Assembly (NCBI GenBank): GCA_964480275.1
Contig: CAYZOC010000020.1
Span: 1-18,790, forward strand
Direction of reading: 5' to 3'
DNA length: 18,790 bases
Source: DATESG01 sp964480275
GTDB taxonomy: Bacteria; Bacillota_I; Bacilli_A; RFN20; CAG-826
The notes under the pieces are model-generated. The model did not search any database. It was not told where the DNA came from and was given only the letters and a program-made list of their open reading frames with translations. Positions 1 to 7,980 of this stretch are shown piece by piece. A program made the translations under genes and the position numbers. Each line of letters opens with the position of its first letter. Position 1 is the stretch's first letter.

Positions 1-31
1 AAGTAAATAATTCATGAGGGTTAACACATAA

Positions 32-2647
32 ATGTATAAATTAAACCAAAAAAAGACTCCCTATCTAGCCGCATTAAAAAAATATTTGAATGAGGGGATT
101 TCTCCTTTTGATGTACCTGGTCATCATATGGGCAATACGTCGAATAAATTAAAGGACTTTTTGGGAAAAAAGGTCTTTGAAGCCGATATTAATGCACCAA
201 TAGGCTTAGATAACCTTGCTAACCCTACCGGGGTTATTAAAGAGGCGTGTGAGTTAATGGCTGACGCAACAGGGGCTGATCAAGCTTTTCTCCTTATTAA
301 CGGCACTAGTAGTGGTATCATTGCTTCGATTTTAGCAACAGTCAATGCAGATGAAAAAATAATTCTGCCACGGAATGTTCATAAATCAATTTTGAGTGCA
401 CTAGTCCTTTCAGGTTCGTTTCCGATTTTTGTCAATCCACAAATTGACTCTCAATTAGAAATTGCCAATCAACCATCATTTGAAGATTATAAAAAAGCAA
501 TTCTTCGTTACCCAAGCGCGAAAGCAATTTTTGTAATCAATCCCACCTATTTTGGTGCGATAGCGGATTTAGAAAAAATCGTTGCCTTTGCTCATCTTCA
601 TAATATGATTGTGATTGTTGATGAAGCTCATGGTGCCCATTACTGTTTTAGCCAAGTTGGTCCCAAAAGCGCGATGGAATGTGGTGCTGATGTCTCTAGC
701 ATTAGTATGCATAAAACTGGAGGTTCGCTAACCCAATCAAGTGTGCTTTTGATTAAAGGCGAGCGTGTAAACCCAACAAGTATTCAAAAAGCCTTAAATA
801 TTTTAAATACAACTAGTCCATCATCACTATTACTCGCTAGTTTAGATACTTCTCGCCACTATATGGCTAATTATGGCGAGCTTGCATTAGCAAAAACTGT
901 TGCGCTTGCAAAGTATGCTTTCGACCGTATTGGTAAAATTCCTGGTTTTATTCCTCGTGGTAAAAAATATTTTCTTCAACGGGGATGTTATGACTACGAT
1001 AAGACTAAACTCGTAATCGAATTAGATAAACTAGACCTTAGTGGTCATGAAGTATATCAACTTTTAAAAACTAAATATCATATTCAACTAGAATTAGCCG
1101 AAGCCTATACACTACTTGGAATAATTGCAATCGGCACGAAAAAGAAACACATTGATAACCTTTTACTAGCTTTAAAAGATATTAGTATAACTCACTATCA
1201 TAAAAACTGGAAATATCCTAATCGCAATTACAATATCACTTTTCCATTTGCAATGGTCAAACCTCGTACTGCCTATCATGCTCCGAGCACCAAAGTTCAT
1301 TTTAGTGAGGCCCTAGGGATGATTAGTAAAGAATCTATTATGATTTACCCGCCAGGTATTCCCCTCATTATTCCTGGTGAAGTATTCACAAAAGAAGTAA
1401 TTGAGCGCCTTCACACTTATCGAAAAACAGGTGTGACGATTCTTAGCGACTATAAAGATGGTTTCGTCAATGTTATCGATAGTGAAAAATGGAAGCAGTA
1501 TGCAACTTACAAGCGGAAAATTGATGATTTTATTCGAAAGCGCAAAACGACACCACGCATTGATGGATATCGGATGCCATTTGAAGGTGATAAACATTAT
1601 GCGACACTGATGTTATTACCATTTAGGAGAGATACCTGGCGCCTAGATGCTAAACCAGCCCAACAAGCATTTAAACGAGTAATAATGGCAATTGCCCAGT
1701 TTGAAAAGGTCATCGTCGGTGTTCATCCAAGTATATATCGTAGTGTTTTGGAAGAATATGAAAACATTGATAATGTTTCACTCCTTAAACTTAAATACAA
1801 TGACGCATGGGCACGCGATAATATGCCAATTTTCATGACGAAAGAGAATCATAGCATCAGGGCAGTAGATTTTCGCTTTAATGCATGGGGTGGCGAAGTG
1901 GATGGTCTTTATCAAGACTACAAAGATGATGATTCACTAGCCAAAAAGATTGCTAATAAGTTAAAGGTTGATAGCTATTATTTAGAAAACTTTATCCTGG
2001 AAGGCGGTTCAATTCATGTTGATGGCCAAGGTACTCTTATTACGACCGAGGCCTGCCTATTAAGTGATGGGCGAAATCCTTCAATGAGCAAGCAAGAGAT
2101 TGAAGAACGGTTAAAAACTTACTTTAATGTCGATAAAGTTATTTGGTTAAAAAATGGTATTGTTGGTGACGAAACTAATGAACATGTAGATAATATGGCT
2201 TGTTTTGTTCGACCTGGTGTTATTGCTCTAGCCTGGACGGACGATAAGACTAGTCTCCAGTACTTATATTGCCGTGATGCATATAATTTATTAAAGAAAG
2301 AAAAAGATGCCCTTGGTAATAGGTTTGAAATTATTAAAGTCAAATTACCACGAGCGCTTTATATGACAACTGATGAGGCAAAAGGAATCAAAAACACTGA
2401 TCAGCAGGCCAAAGAGCGAAAAGCAGATGATCGTCTAAGTGGATCTTACATAAACTACTATCAAGGTCACGATTTTGTGATTCTACCAAAATTTGGTGTG
2501 CCTGAAGATAAAAAAGCGCTGCTGCAATTTAAAAAGCTCTACCCTGACAAGGAAATAGTCCAGGTTGATGGACGTGAAATTCTCCTTGGCGGTGGTAATA
2601 TTCACTGTATTACAATGCAAGTGCCTGCAATAAGGGAGGAAGAATAA
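32..2647 (+). CDS. speA-aguA: Bifunctional arginine decarboxylase-agmatine deiminase fusion
   Basis: This 871-residue chain carries two complete enzymes. Residues 1 to about 490 are a short-form (Bacillus SpeA/YaaO-like) fold-type I PLP decarboxylase. They show the GTSSG phosphate-binding loop (91-95), DEAH (Asp197-His200), the SMHK PLP lysine (Lys228) and a YPPGIP motif in the C-terminal part. A basic linker of roughly 490-505 joins a full-length agmatine deiminase (506-871, about the family's usual 366 residues). That half has WARD (593-596, catalytic Asp596), EGGSIH (657-662), DETNEHVDN (713-721, His718 and Asp720) and GGGNIHC with nucleophile Cys859. The inferred reactions are arginine to agmatine plus CO2, then agmatine to N-carbamoylputrescine plus ammonia, in the cytoplasm. 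Ornithine/lysine/arginine decarboxylases look alike, so arginine specificity is inferred from the fused deiminase. The start has GAGGG 11 nt upstream. The stop overlaps aguB by one base (TAATG). The reading frame is uninterrupted, so the fusion looks real. Confidence 0.93.
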   Translation: MYKLNQKKTPYLAALKKYLNEGISPFDVPGHHMGNTSNKLKDFLGKKVFEADINAPIGLDNLANPTGVIKEACELMADATGADQAFLLINGTSSGIIASILATVNADEKIILPRNVHKSILSALVLSGSFPIFVNPQIDSQLEIANQPSFEDYKKAILRYPSAKAIFVINPTYFGAIADLEKIVAFAHLHNMIVIVDEAHGAHYCFSQVGPKSAMECGADVSSISMHKTGGSLTQSSVLLIKGERVNPTSIQKALNILNTTSPSSLLLASLDTSRHYMANYGELALAKTVALAKYAFDRIGKIPGFIPRGKKYFLQRGCYDYDKTKLVIELDKLDLSGHEVYQLLKTKYHIQLELAEAYTLLGIIAIGTKKKHIDNLLLALKDISITHYHKNWKYPNRNYNITFPFAMVKPRTAYHAPSTKVHFSEALGMISKESIMIYPPGIPLIIPGEVFTKEVIERLHTYRKTGVTILSDYKDGFVNVIDSEKWKQYATYKRKIDDFIRKRKTTPRIDGYRMPFEGDKHYATLMLLPFRRDTWRLDAKPAQQAFKRVIMAIAQFEKVIVGVHPSIYRSVLEEYENIDNVSLLKLKYNDAWARDNMPIFMTKENHSIRAVDFRFNAWGGEVDGLYQDYKDDDSLAKKIANKLKVDSYYLENFILEGGSIHVDGQGTLITTEACLLSDGRNPSMSKQEIEERLKTYFNVDKVIWLKNGIVGDETNEHVDNMACFVRPGVIALAWTDDKTSLQYLYCRDAYNLLKKEKDALGNRFEIIKVKLPRALYMTTDEAKGIKNTDQQAKERKADDRLSGSYINYYQGHDFVILPKFGVPEDKKALLQFKKLYPDKEIVQVDGREILLGGGNIHCITMQVPAIREEE

Positions 2648-3498
2648 TGAAAACTAGAGTTGCCGCGACACAATTAAGTATTAGCTGGGACGTCGAAAAC
2701 AATCTAAAAAAAGCTGAGGTTGTCGTGCGCGAAGCCGCACAAGCGGGAGCCAATATCATTCTATTACAAGAACTTTTTAAAACTCCATACTTTTGTCAAA
2801 TTGAAAACTATGAATATTTTAAACTAGCAGAAAGTGTCGATCACTCAAGCTTTATTGCTCATTTTCAAAAATTAGCCAAGGAATTAAATGTCGTACTACC
2901 AATCTCATTTTTTGAAAAAGAAGGCAATGTGTTTTTCAACTCATTAGTCATGGTTGATGCTGATGGTAGTATCGTTGGCAAATATCGTAAGGCACATATT
3001 CCCACGGGGCAATGCTATGAAGAAAAATTTTACTTTAGCCCTGGTGATGATGATTTTAAGGTTTTTTCAACAAAATTTGCTAAGATTGGTATTGGAATTT
3101 GCTGGGATCAATGGTTTCCTGAAGTCGCGCGCATTCTCGCTTTAGAAGGCGCAGAAATCATTTTATATCCAACAGCGATTGGAAGTGAGCCAGTTCTTGA
3201 TAAGGATAGTAAAAATCATTGGCAGATAGTAATGCGTGGTCATGCCGCGGCTAATATTATTCCAGTTGTTGCAAGTAATCGCGTTGGAGTAGAAAAAGAT
3301 GGTCAATCGAGTATGGAATTTTTTGGCTCAAGCTTTATTGCCAATGAGTATGGTGAAAAAGTCATGGAATTAGACCGTAAACAAGAAGGATTTATTTGCT
3401 TTGATTTTGATCTAGCTAAAATTAATCATCAACGCATAAGTTGGGGGGTCTTTAGAGACCGGCGCCCAGATTTATATAAACGCATCACTAGGTTATAA
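2647..3498 (+). CDS. aguB: N-carbamoylputrescine amidase
   Basis: This 283-residue nitrilase-superfamily amidase hydrolyses N-carbamoylputrescine to putrescine, CO2 and ammonia. The catalytic triad is visible: Glu42 in LLQELF, Lys115 in YRKAHIP and Cys152 in GICWDQWFPE. The last motif is the form typical of AguB rather than of general nitrilases. Length matches the family. The start codon overlaps the stop of the decarboxylase-deiminase fusion (TAATG), and a GGGAGGAAG ribosome site lies just ahead, so the two genes are translationally coupled. Together they complete the arginine-agmatine-carbamoylputrescine-putrescine route. This is the biosynthetic (plant/Pseudomonas type) branch. No putrescine carbamoyltransferase or carbamate kinase of the energy-yielding branch is present nearby. 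Confidence 0.94.
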   Translation: MKTRVAATQLSISWDVENNLKKAEVVVREAAQAGANIILLQELFKTPYFCQIENYEYFKLAESVDHSSFIAHFQKLAKELNVVLPISFFEKEGNVFFNSLVMVDADGSIVGKYRKAHIPTGQCYEEKFYFSPGDDDFKVFSTKFAKIGIGICWDQWFPEVARILALEGAEIILYPTAIGSEPVLDKDSKNHWQIVMRGHAAANIIPVVASNRVGVEKDGQSSMEFFGSSFIANEYGEKVMELDRKQEGFICFDFDLAKINHQRISWGVFRDRRPDLYKRITRL

Positions 3499-3502
3499 TT
3501 TA

Positions 3503-3802
3503 ATGAAATTTATCGACGCCGCTTTAAAAAGTACAACCTTACTTTTTAAGGCGATGTTTGTGAAGTTTATTGTTGTCTTTACGATATTACTGGTAGTGTT
3601 TTTTGAGCGGATGTATGTGCTTGGTCTAACGCTTTCTACCATCTATATAATTTCAATTGTTGTTGATCAAGTTACTTACTTTTTTCTTCGTTATCGAAGC
3701 AAGAAAATCCAAAAGTATCGCAAATTGATTATTATGTATTTATTAATTTTTGCTTTAGTATTTCCGGCTCTGCCCTTAATTAAAACTCAAGTCAGGACAT
3801 AA
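3503..3802 (+). CDS. Small three-helix membrane protein, unknown function
   Basis: I do not recognise this 99-residue protein. It is very hydrophobic, with probable membrane segments at about 16-35, 40-62 and 75-93. A basic loop (RYRSKKIQKYRK, about 67-78) separates the last two and probably faces the cytoplasm. It starts 4 nt after the aguB stop, so it should be on the same transcript, although its ribosome site is weak. That position makes a role linked to polyamine or arginine metabolism possible, but nothing in the sequence shows it. It ends 14 nt before the convergent acyltransferase gene, and no terminator hairpin is visible in the gap. Confidence 0.65.
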   Translation: MKFIDAALKSTTLLFKAMFVKFIVVFTILLVVFFERMYVLGLTLSTIYIISIVVDQVTYFFLRYRSKKIQKYRKLIIMYLLIFALVFPALPLIKTQVRT

Positions 3803-3816
3803 AATTAGACGTGCAA

Positions 3817-4635
3817 TTAAAAGACTAGATCAGATTCATCATAATCATAGGTGAGTCTTTTTTTATAAAAAGATTCATAGAAATTTTGTTTGTTGTTAAA
3901 GTCTTTTTCTAGCATTGAACGTTTGTTTTCTTTAAGACTCAAATCTTCGCTTGGATAAATTAGTGGCGCAATAAAGAGGTGATAATAAACTTTATTACCC
4001 TTTTTTTCTAATGCGACAAAAGTAGAAATAATCGGAACTTTATATTTACTAGCATAGTGATAGGCACCACTTTTAAGCGGCCGGGGCTTGATATAGGCGG
4101 GCCACATTTCTTGTTCGGGATAAAATAAAATAATATGTCCTTTTCCAAGACGCTTTTCAAGAGCAGGATTAAAATTGTGTTCAATATACTTTAAGTTATT
4201 CGTAAACGGCATCGTATTAATGTTCTTTAGCAGCCAACCAAGTTTACCCTTCATAAAGATATTCGCCTCGGAAACGACAATCGAAAGTCGATGTTTGTAG
4301 CCAATTTTATTGGTTAGAGTCCGAACAACGAGTGAATCTAATGGTGAAAAGTGATTGCAAGTAAGGATTGCACCCTGATTTTTCAAACCTTCAAGGTTAT
4401 TTAAACCGTGAATAAATGTCGTCTCATTGATATTCTTTGTGACGCGATTAACAACTTTAGTGGCAATATAGCGTTTAATTTTATTAGTTAACCTTCGCTT
4501 AGTATTATCATAGGGGATAATATAGCGCTCCCGTTCTATTGGCGTAACAAAATGATCACCAATCATGACCTTAGCGTTTAATTGGTTGGAGTGCAGAGCA
4601 TCAATTATATTTTCTTTGACTTGTTCAGACACCAT
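3817..4635 (-). CDS. PlsC-like acyltransferase (second copy, operon-distal)
   Basis: This 272-residue protein belongs to the 1-acylglycerol-3-phosphate acyltransferase (LPLAT/PlsC) superfamily. It shows a canonical NHX4D catalytic motif (Asn94-His95 to Asp100) and an acceptor-binding block in the form YPEQEMWP (172-179), followed by RPLKSGAYHY. An N-terminal region of about 80 residues, with a K-V-x-x-GD motif near 22-27, precedes the catalytic domain. The acyltransferase at the other end of the operon shares that motif. The usual reaction is transfer of an acyl chain from acyl-ACP, acyl-phosphate or acyl-CoA to a glycerol or sugar hydroxyl. The true acceptor is unknown. It is the last gene of the operon and starts 2 nt after the GT8 stop with a weak ribosome site. 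It could also serve housekeeping phosphatidic acid synthesis, but its position beside glycosyltransferases argues for a glycolipid. Confidence 0.85.
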   Translation of the reverse strand: MVSEQVKENIIDALHSNQLNAKVMIGDHFVTPIERERYIIPYDNTKRRLTNKIKRYIATKVVNRVTKNINETTFIHGLNNLEGLKNQGAILTCNHFSPLDSLVVRTLTNKIGYKHRLSIVVSEANIFMKGKLGWLLKNINTMPFTNNLKYIEHNFNPALEKRLGKGHIILFYPEQEMWPAYIKPRPLKSGAYHYASKYKVPIISTFVALEKKGNKVYYHLFIAPLIYPSEDLSLKENKRSMLEKDFNNKQNFYESFYKKRLTYDYDESDLVF

Positions 4636-4637
4636 AC

Positions 4638-5579
4638 TTATAACTCAAATATTTTTTTGAAGGTAATCTTTTCATCTTTAGCAATTCGGAGCGCATTATT
4701 TATAAGACTCTCGATTGCTTTTTGTTCAGCGATTTTGTCTTGAGGCGTAAAACCATTCTTGATTGCTTGTAAGTGCTCATAAAACTCAGTTGCCCGCGCC
4801 TTTTCCCAAAAAATATCACCAAAAAGTACACCATCATGGCGCCATGGTTTTTCAAAAGAATTGTAGTGAAGAAGGTTGAGTGTCGTCTTGTCAAATTCTA
4901 TATCAGGTAGTGGCATTTTATTCCAGCAAACGGGTAATAATACCTTACTATTTCGACAGAGAACATTTAAATAGTCTTGATCAGGACATACACTATCAAA
5001 GTTATATTTGACTAAATAATCAAGAAATCTTTCCTCTATTTTTTGCTTTCTAAATTCTTCAAGGTTCATGACTAAGACGCCAGAATTAAAATATTCATCG
5101 GCTTTTATGCCAACGGCCTCTTCGACATATTGAACAAACGGTGGAGTGTCAAGGACAAGTCGATCATTAATCGCCGCGACTAATTTACCCTCAATATCAG
5201 TTTGATAAAACTTGCTAATGTCTCCAAGGACAACAATATCACCATCAAGATATATTGCCTTGTCTAAGTCTTTAAATAGTGATGGGATAAACATCCGGTA
5301 ATATATTGCAACACTATAATAATCGCGTAGTCTTAGTGATAATGCTTGGCGAAGAGATTTTATGTGACTGGCAATATCAAAATACTCAACACTAAAATTT
5401 TCGTCTTCATATTTGGAAATTTTTCCTTTGTTATTACTTGTGAGCCCTTCATTTAGTATGATGATTCGATAGTCAAATTCACGACTCGCATTTTCTTTTA
5501 GTGATGATAGCGCAACCGCTAAGAAGGGAATGTAATTATCATCACAGGCGAAGAAGATTGGTATTTGTTTTTTGTTCAT
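4638..5579 (-). CDS. GT8-family glycosyltransferase (second of pair)
   Basis: This 313-residue cytosolic glycosyltransferase is of family 8, a retaining GT-A fold. Visible landmarks are the metal-binding DxD in YLDGD (Asp112, Asp114), NSGVLVMNL (165-173), the PDQD motif (199-202) and LLHYNSFEKPW (237-246), whose His and KPW are the family's C-terminal signature. Members transfer glucose or galactose from UDP-sugars to lipopolysaccharide-type, protein or lipid acceptors. No membrane segment is present. It lies 2 nt after the other GT8 gene, has a clear TAGGAG ribosome site, and lies 2 nt ahead of a PlsC-like acyltransferase. The sugar and acceptor cannot be told from the sequence. Confidence 0.9.
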   Translation of the reverse strand: MNKKQIPIFFACDDNYIPFLAVALSSLKENASREFDYRIIILNEGLTSNNKGKISKYEDENFSVEYFDIASHIKSLRQALSLRLRDYYSVAIYYRMFIPSLFKDLDKAIYLDGDIVVLGDISKFYQTDIEGKLVAAINDRLVLDTPPFVQYVEEAVGIKADEYFNSGVLVMNLEEFRKQKIEERFLDYLVKYNFDSVCPDQDYLNVLCRNSKVLLPVCWNKMPLPDIEFDKTTLNLLHYNSFEKPWRHDGVLFGDIFWEKARATEFYEHLQAIKNGFTPQDKIAEQKAIESLINNALRIAKDEKITFKKIFEL

Positions 5580-5581
5580 AA

Positions 5582-6397
5582 TTATTTGCTCCTAAATTTA
5601 ATAATTTGTAAATATTCATCTAGTAAATCATCAAAATGATGACATTTATATACAGTTCTCACCTTATCGACATCCCAGGGCTTGATATTGACAAAATGAA
5701 AGCGGGGGAAAATTCGAAATTGCATACTGAAGTGGCGGACGACGGTGTCGTTTCTCACACGCTTTTGCTCATTGAAACGCCGAGGAAGAATTTTAATCTT
5801 TTTTGCCATTCTATTAATGCCGGTTTGATCACTTAAAAATACTTCTTTTTGCGCCAATAGTGCGATTACTTTCGTAAAAAGTCCGGTTTTTCTGATCATT
5901 TTGACATTTAATAGTAATACTCCAGAATTACAATAATTAGGTCCGAGGAAAAACCTGCCATAACGATCTCTTGTTGCTGCAAGTTCGTAGTTACTTATGT
6001 CGATGTTAGCAAGTTCACTTAGATCACGATTGACAATTGTATCAACGTCTAAATAAATGACTTTATCAGGCATCATGTCCAACTTATCAATCAACAGGCG
6101 TAGAAGCGCATAGGGGGTATAACGATTAACAAGATTTTTGGAGTGTTTTAAGTGCTTATCGAATTGCTGCCTAACATCAATTAGTGTCACGCTACTCTGA
6201 GGATTTACTTGCTTGACTTGCTTGGTGAGTAAATCAATATCTGCTTTTGAAATACTTTTATATTCGTCGTTCAAGTAGCTTAAATCTAATGACAAAACAT
6301 AAATGTCGACCTTACTTTTAGTGTGAGATATGACCGATAAAACGCTGATGAGTAGACCATCGAACACTTTATAATTTCCCGCGTATACTATATTCAT
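5582..6397 (-). CDS. GT8-family glycosyltransferase (first of pair)
   Basis: This 271-residue GT8-family enzyme is shorter than and divergent from its neighbour. It has the DxD motif in YLDVD (Asp117, Asp119), NSGVLLLNV (157-165), SDQTGINRM (189-197), and His222 with a late IKPW (238-241). It probably uses a UDP-hexose as donor. The spacing between the His and the KPW is longer than in the second GT8, so the acceptor may differ. Two sequential sugar additions are therefore plausible. The start codon overlaps the upstream acyltransferase stop in an ATGA arrangement, which implies translational coupling. The ribosome site is only a weak GGGT. Confidence 0.87.
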   Translation of the reverse strand: MNIVYAGNYKVFDGLLISVLSVISHTKSKVDIYVLSLDLSYLNDEYKSISKADIDLLTKQVKQVNPQSSVTLIDVRQQFDKHLKHSKNLVNRYTPYALLRLLIDKLDMMPDKVIYLDVDTIVNRDLSELANIDISNYELAATRDRYGRFFLGPNYCNSGVLLLNVKMIRKTGLFTKVIALLAQKEVFLSDQTGINRMAKKIKILPRRFNEQKRVRNDTVVRHFSMQFRIFPRFHFVNIKPWDVDKVRTVYKCHHFDDLLDEYLQIIKFRSK

Positions 6398-7170
6398 TGT
6401 TCGACCCTTTTTTCATATATTATCTTTGTATAGTTAGATTTTTTAGCCCGTGTTTTCATTGTTTTATATACAATTGATTCTAAATCTTTTGCTCTTTCAT
6501 CTTTGCTTTTTTCCTGCAAACTGCTGAATGGTCCATCAACATAAACGACAATTTTCAGTCTATTAAATAAACCTCTTTGATAGGTTGTCGTAAAAGTAAA
6601 GATGGGGACATTTTTTCGAAGTGGATATTTGAATGCACTCGATTTTAGCGGTCGGATATCCGTATAATAAGGCCAAACATGGGCTTCGGGGTAAATAATG
6701 ATACTATGTCCTTGTCTTATTCTAGTATCAATTGCATTAATAAAATTTTTCCCACTTTCAAAGTCGCTTGGTAAAGGAATGGCCCCGATGAGTTTAGTCG
6801 TATCCTTTAAAATTGGAAGACTAACATTACTAGAATCAACAATTGCATAGCTACGTTTTGGAAATACGATAAGAGGTGGGTTAAAGGCATCAAGTTGAGG
6901 ATGAGTATGATTGGCATAAATGAAATAGCCTGTTTTTCTAAATGACTTAAGAACTTGACGATTAACGTATTTGACACGCCTAAAAACCCTCGAGTATATA
7001 AAGGCGATGGGGGTAGCAATAAGGCGGTAACTAAAAAAGGCAATAAGGCGAGCAAATCTTCTTTCATCAATATAACAATAATCCCCCGTGATTACTTTTT
7101 GATGAAGTGGTCGCTTCACAAACTCGTCATTTGCTAAATCTTGATAAATTAGTCTTTTCTTTTTTGCCAT
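6394..7170 (-). CDS. PlsC-like acyltransferase (first copy, operon-proximal)
   Basis: This is a 258-residue LPLAT/PlsC-superfamily protein. The catalytic histidine motif reads NHTHPQLD (87-94), so His88 to Asp94 is HX5D (or His90-X3-Asp94) rather than the usual HX4D. The later block YPEAHVWPYY (160-169) and RPLKSSAF match the second acyltransferase of this operon. A hydrophobic stretch at 42-60 may associate with the membrane. I chose the start at 7170 because GGGGGA sits 5 nt ahead of that ATG. An in-frame ATG at 7188 would add six residues but has no such site. It is the first gene of the minus-strand operon and overlaps GT8 by 4 nt (ATGA), giving the only TGA stop among the genes seen here. 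Acceptor and acyl donor are unknown. Confidence 0.85.
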   Translation of the reverse strand: MAKKKRLIYQDLANDEFVKRPLHQKVITGDYCYIDERRFARLIAFFSYRLIATPIAFIYSRVFRRVKYVNRQVLKSFRKTGYFIYANHTHPQLDAFNPPLIVFPKRSYAIVDSSNVSLPILKDTTKLIGAIPLPSDFESGKNFINAIDTRIRQGHSIIIYPEAHVWPYYTDIRPLKSSAFKYPLRKNVPIFTFTTTYQRGLFNRLKIVVYVDGPFSSLQEKSKDERAKDLESIVYKTMKTRAKKSNYTKIIYEKRVEQ

Positions 7171-7273
7171 TACTGTCCCCCAAGACATTTTAATAAATCT
7201 ATATAGACACGCAATTGGAATAAACTAGATTTGTTTCCTTATTTAGGGAGAGTGATTCCCACAAAATGGGAAA
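7171..7273. promoter_or_regulatory. Divergent control region with operator-like repeats
   Basis: This region lies between the minus-strand lipid operon and the plus-strand XRE regulator. It contains alternating half-sites GGGA (7246-7249), TTCCC (7256-7260) and GGGAA (7268-7272). These form two inverted repeats with 7-nt centres, the second abutting the -35 box of the regulator's promoter. Such sites suit a dimeric helix-turn-helix repressor. I infer autoregulation, possibly with control of the divergent operon. No convincing -35/-10 pair for the minus strand was found; a TATATA at 7199-7204 is a weak candidate. Confidence 0.45.
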
Positions 7274-7302
7274 TTGACAAAATAACTTGTTTTTGCTATA
7301 TT
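7274..7302 (+). promoter_or_regulatory. Sigma-A promoter of the XRE regulator
   Basis: A perfect -35 TTGACA (7274-7279) is followed after 17 nt by TATATT (7297-7302), with an extended TGC just ahead of it. Transcription would begin near 7309. This decides the start of the downstream gene at 7327 and excludes the longer reading frame from 7231. Confidence 0.8.
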
Positions 7303-7326
7303 TTTAAGGTTAAAGAAAGAAAAAAT

Positions 7327-7926
7327 ATGAACAAATTAAAACACGTAATTGCAAACAATTTGATTGAATTACGCAAGGAAAACAAACTAACACAGCAAGA
7401 ACTAGCAGGTAAAATCAATTATTCTGATAATGCAATTAGTCGCTGGGAACGTGCGGAAGTTACACCAACTATTGAAACTCTAGAATTAGTGGCTGATTTT
7501 TATGGTGTGACTGTGACAGATTTGTTAACTGAAAATTTTTGTCTAAAAAATAAGAATCCTGAACCTGGTACGATCCTTAAACGCGTATTTATTTCGCTTT
7601 TTTCGATATCAATTGTCTGGATACTAGCAATTCTTGCTTATATTTATATTGATATGTTTAAAGTTGATCTTGGTAGTATCTCCGCTCATGCTTGGCTGGT
7701 TTTTATAGCCGCCTTGCCTGTCAGTGCCCTTGTGGGCTTTTACTATAACCGTATGTGGGGGACAAAAATTCTCAACACGATTATTTGGTCGCTTTTTACA
7801 TGGACACTTTTAACTACTATTCATTTGTATTTTTTGGCAACAACGGGTGAAAACTTGTTTCTAGTATATATATTAGGCGTTCCGGCACAGTTTGCCCTTG
7901 TTTTGTGGTTTTTTATTCGAAGATAA
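7327..7926 (+). CDS. XRE-family regulator with four-helix membrane domain
   Basis: This 199-residue protein has an N-terminal XRE/Cro helix-turn-helix (about 9-64: LTQQELA, SDNAISRWE, PTIETLELVADFYGV, DLL). A short linker leads to four hydrophobic segments at about 86-109, 120-140, 148-170 and 176-197. It is therefore probably a DNA-binding protein anchored in the membrane that senses a membrane or envelope state. The longer reading frame from 7231 is rejected because the strong promoter at 7274-7302 lies inside it. The ribosome site is weak and purine-rich. It is transcribed divergently from the acyltransferase/GT8 operon, which makes that operon its most likely target, by inference. A terminator follows 29 nt after the stop. 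Confidence 0.88.
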   Translation: MNKLKHVIANNLIELRKENKLTQQELAGKINYSDNAISRWERAEVTPTIETLELVADFYGVTVTDLLTENFCLKNKNPEPGTILKRVFISLFSISIVWILAILAYIYIDMFKVDLGSISAHAWLVFIAALPVSALVGFYYNRMWGTKILNTIIWSLFTWTLLTTIHLYFLATTGENLFLVYILGVPAQFALVLWFFIRR

Positions 7927-7954
7927 TTTAAATTTCTCTTTTTGCTATCATATT

Positions 7955-7980
7955 CCTTGCCCAAACTGGCAAGGTTTTTT
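7955..7980 (+). terminator. Rho-independent terminator after the XRE gene
   Basis: A perfect 7-bp stem CCTTGCC/GGCAAGG with a 6-nt loop is followed by six T residues. It ends the regulator transcript and physically overlaps the copA promoter. Confidence 0.85.

Noticed and set aside
2954..3145. 63-residue plus-strand frame inside aguB
   Set aside because: It overlaps the catalytic core of aguB in another frame and lacks a ribosome site.
7231..7326. Upstream extension of the XRE regulator frame
   Set aside because: A near-perfect promoter (7274-7302) lies within it, there is no ribosome site at 7231, and the HTH family aligns from the ATG at 7327.
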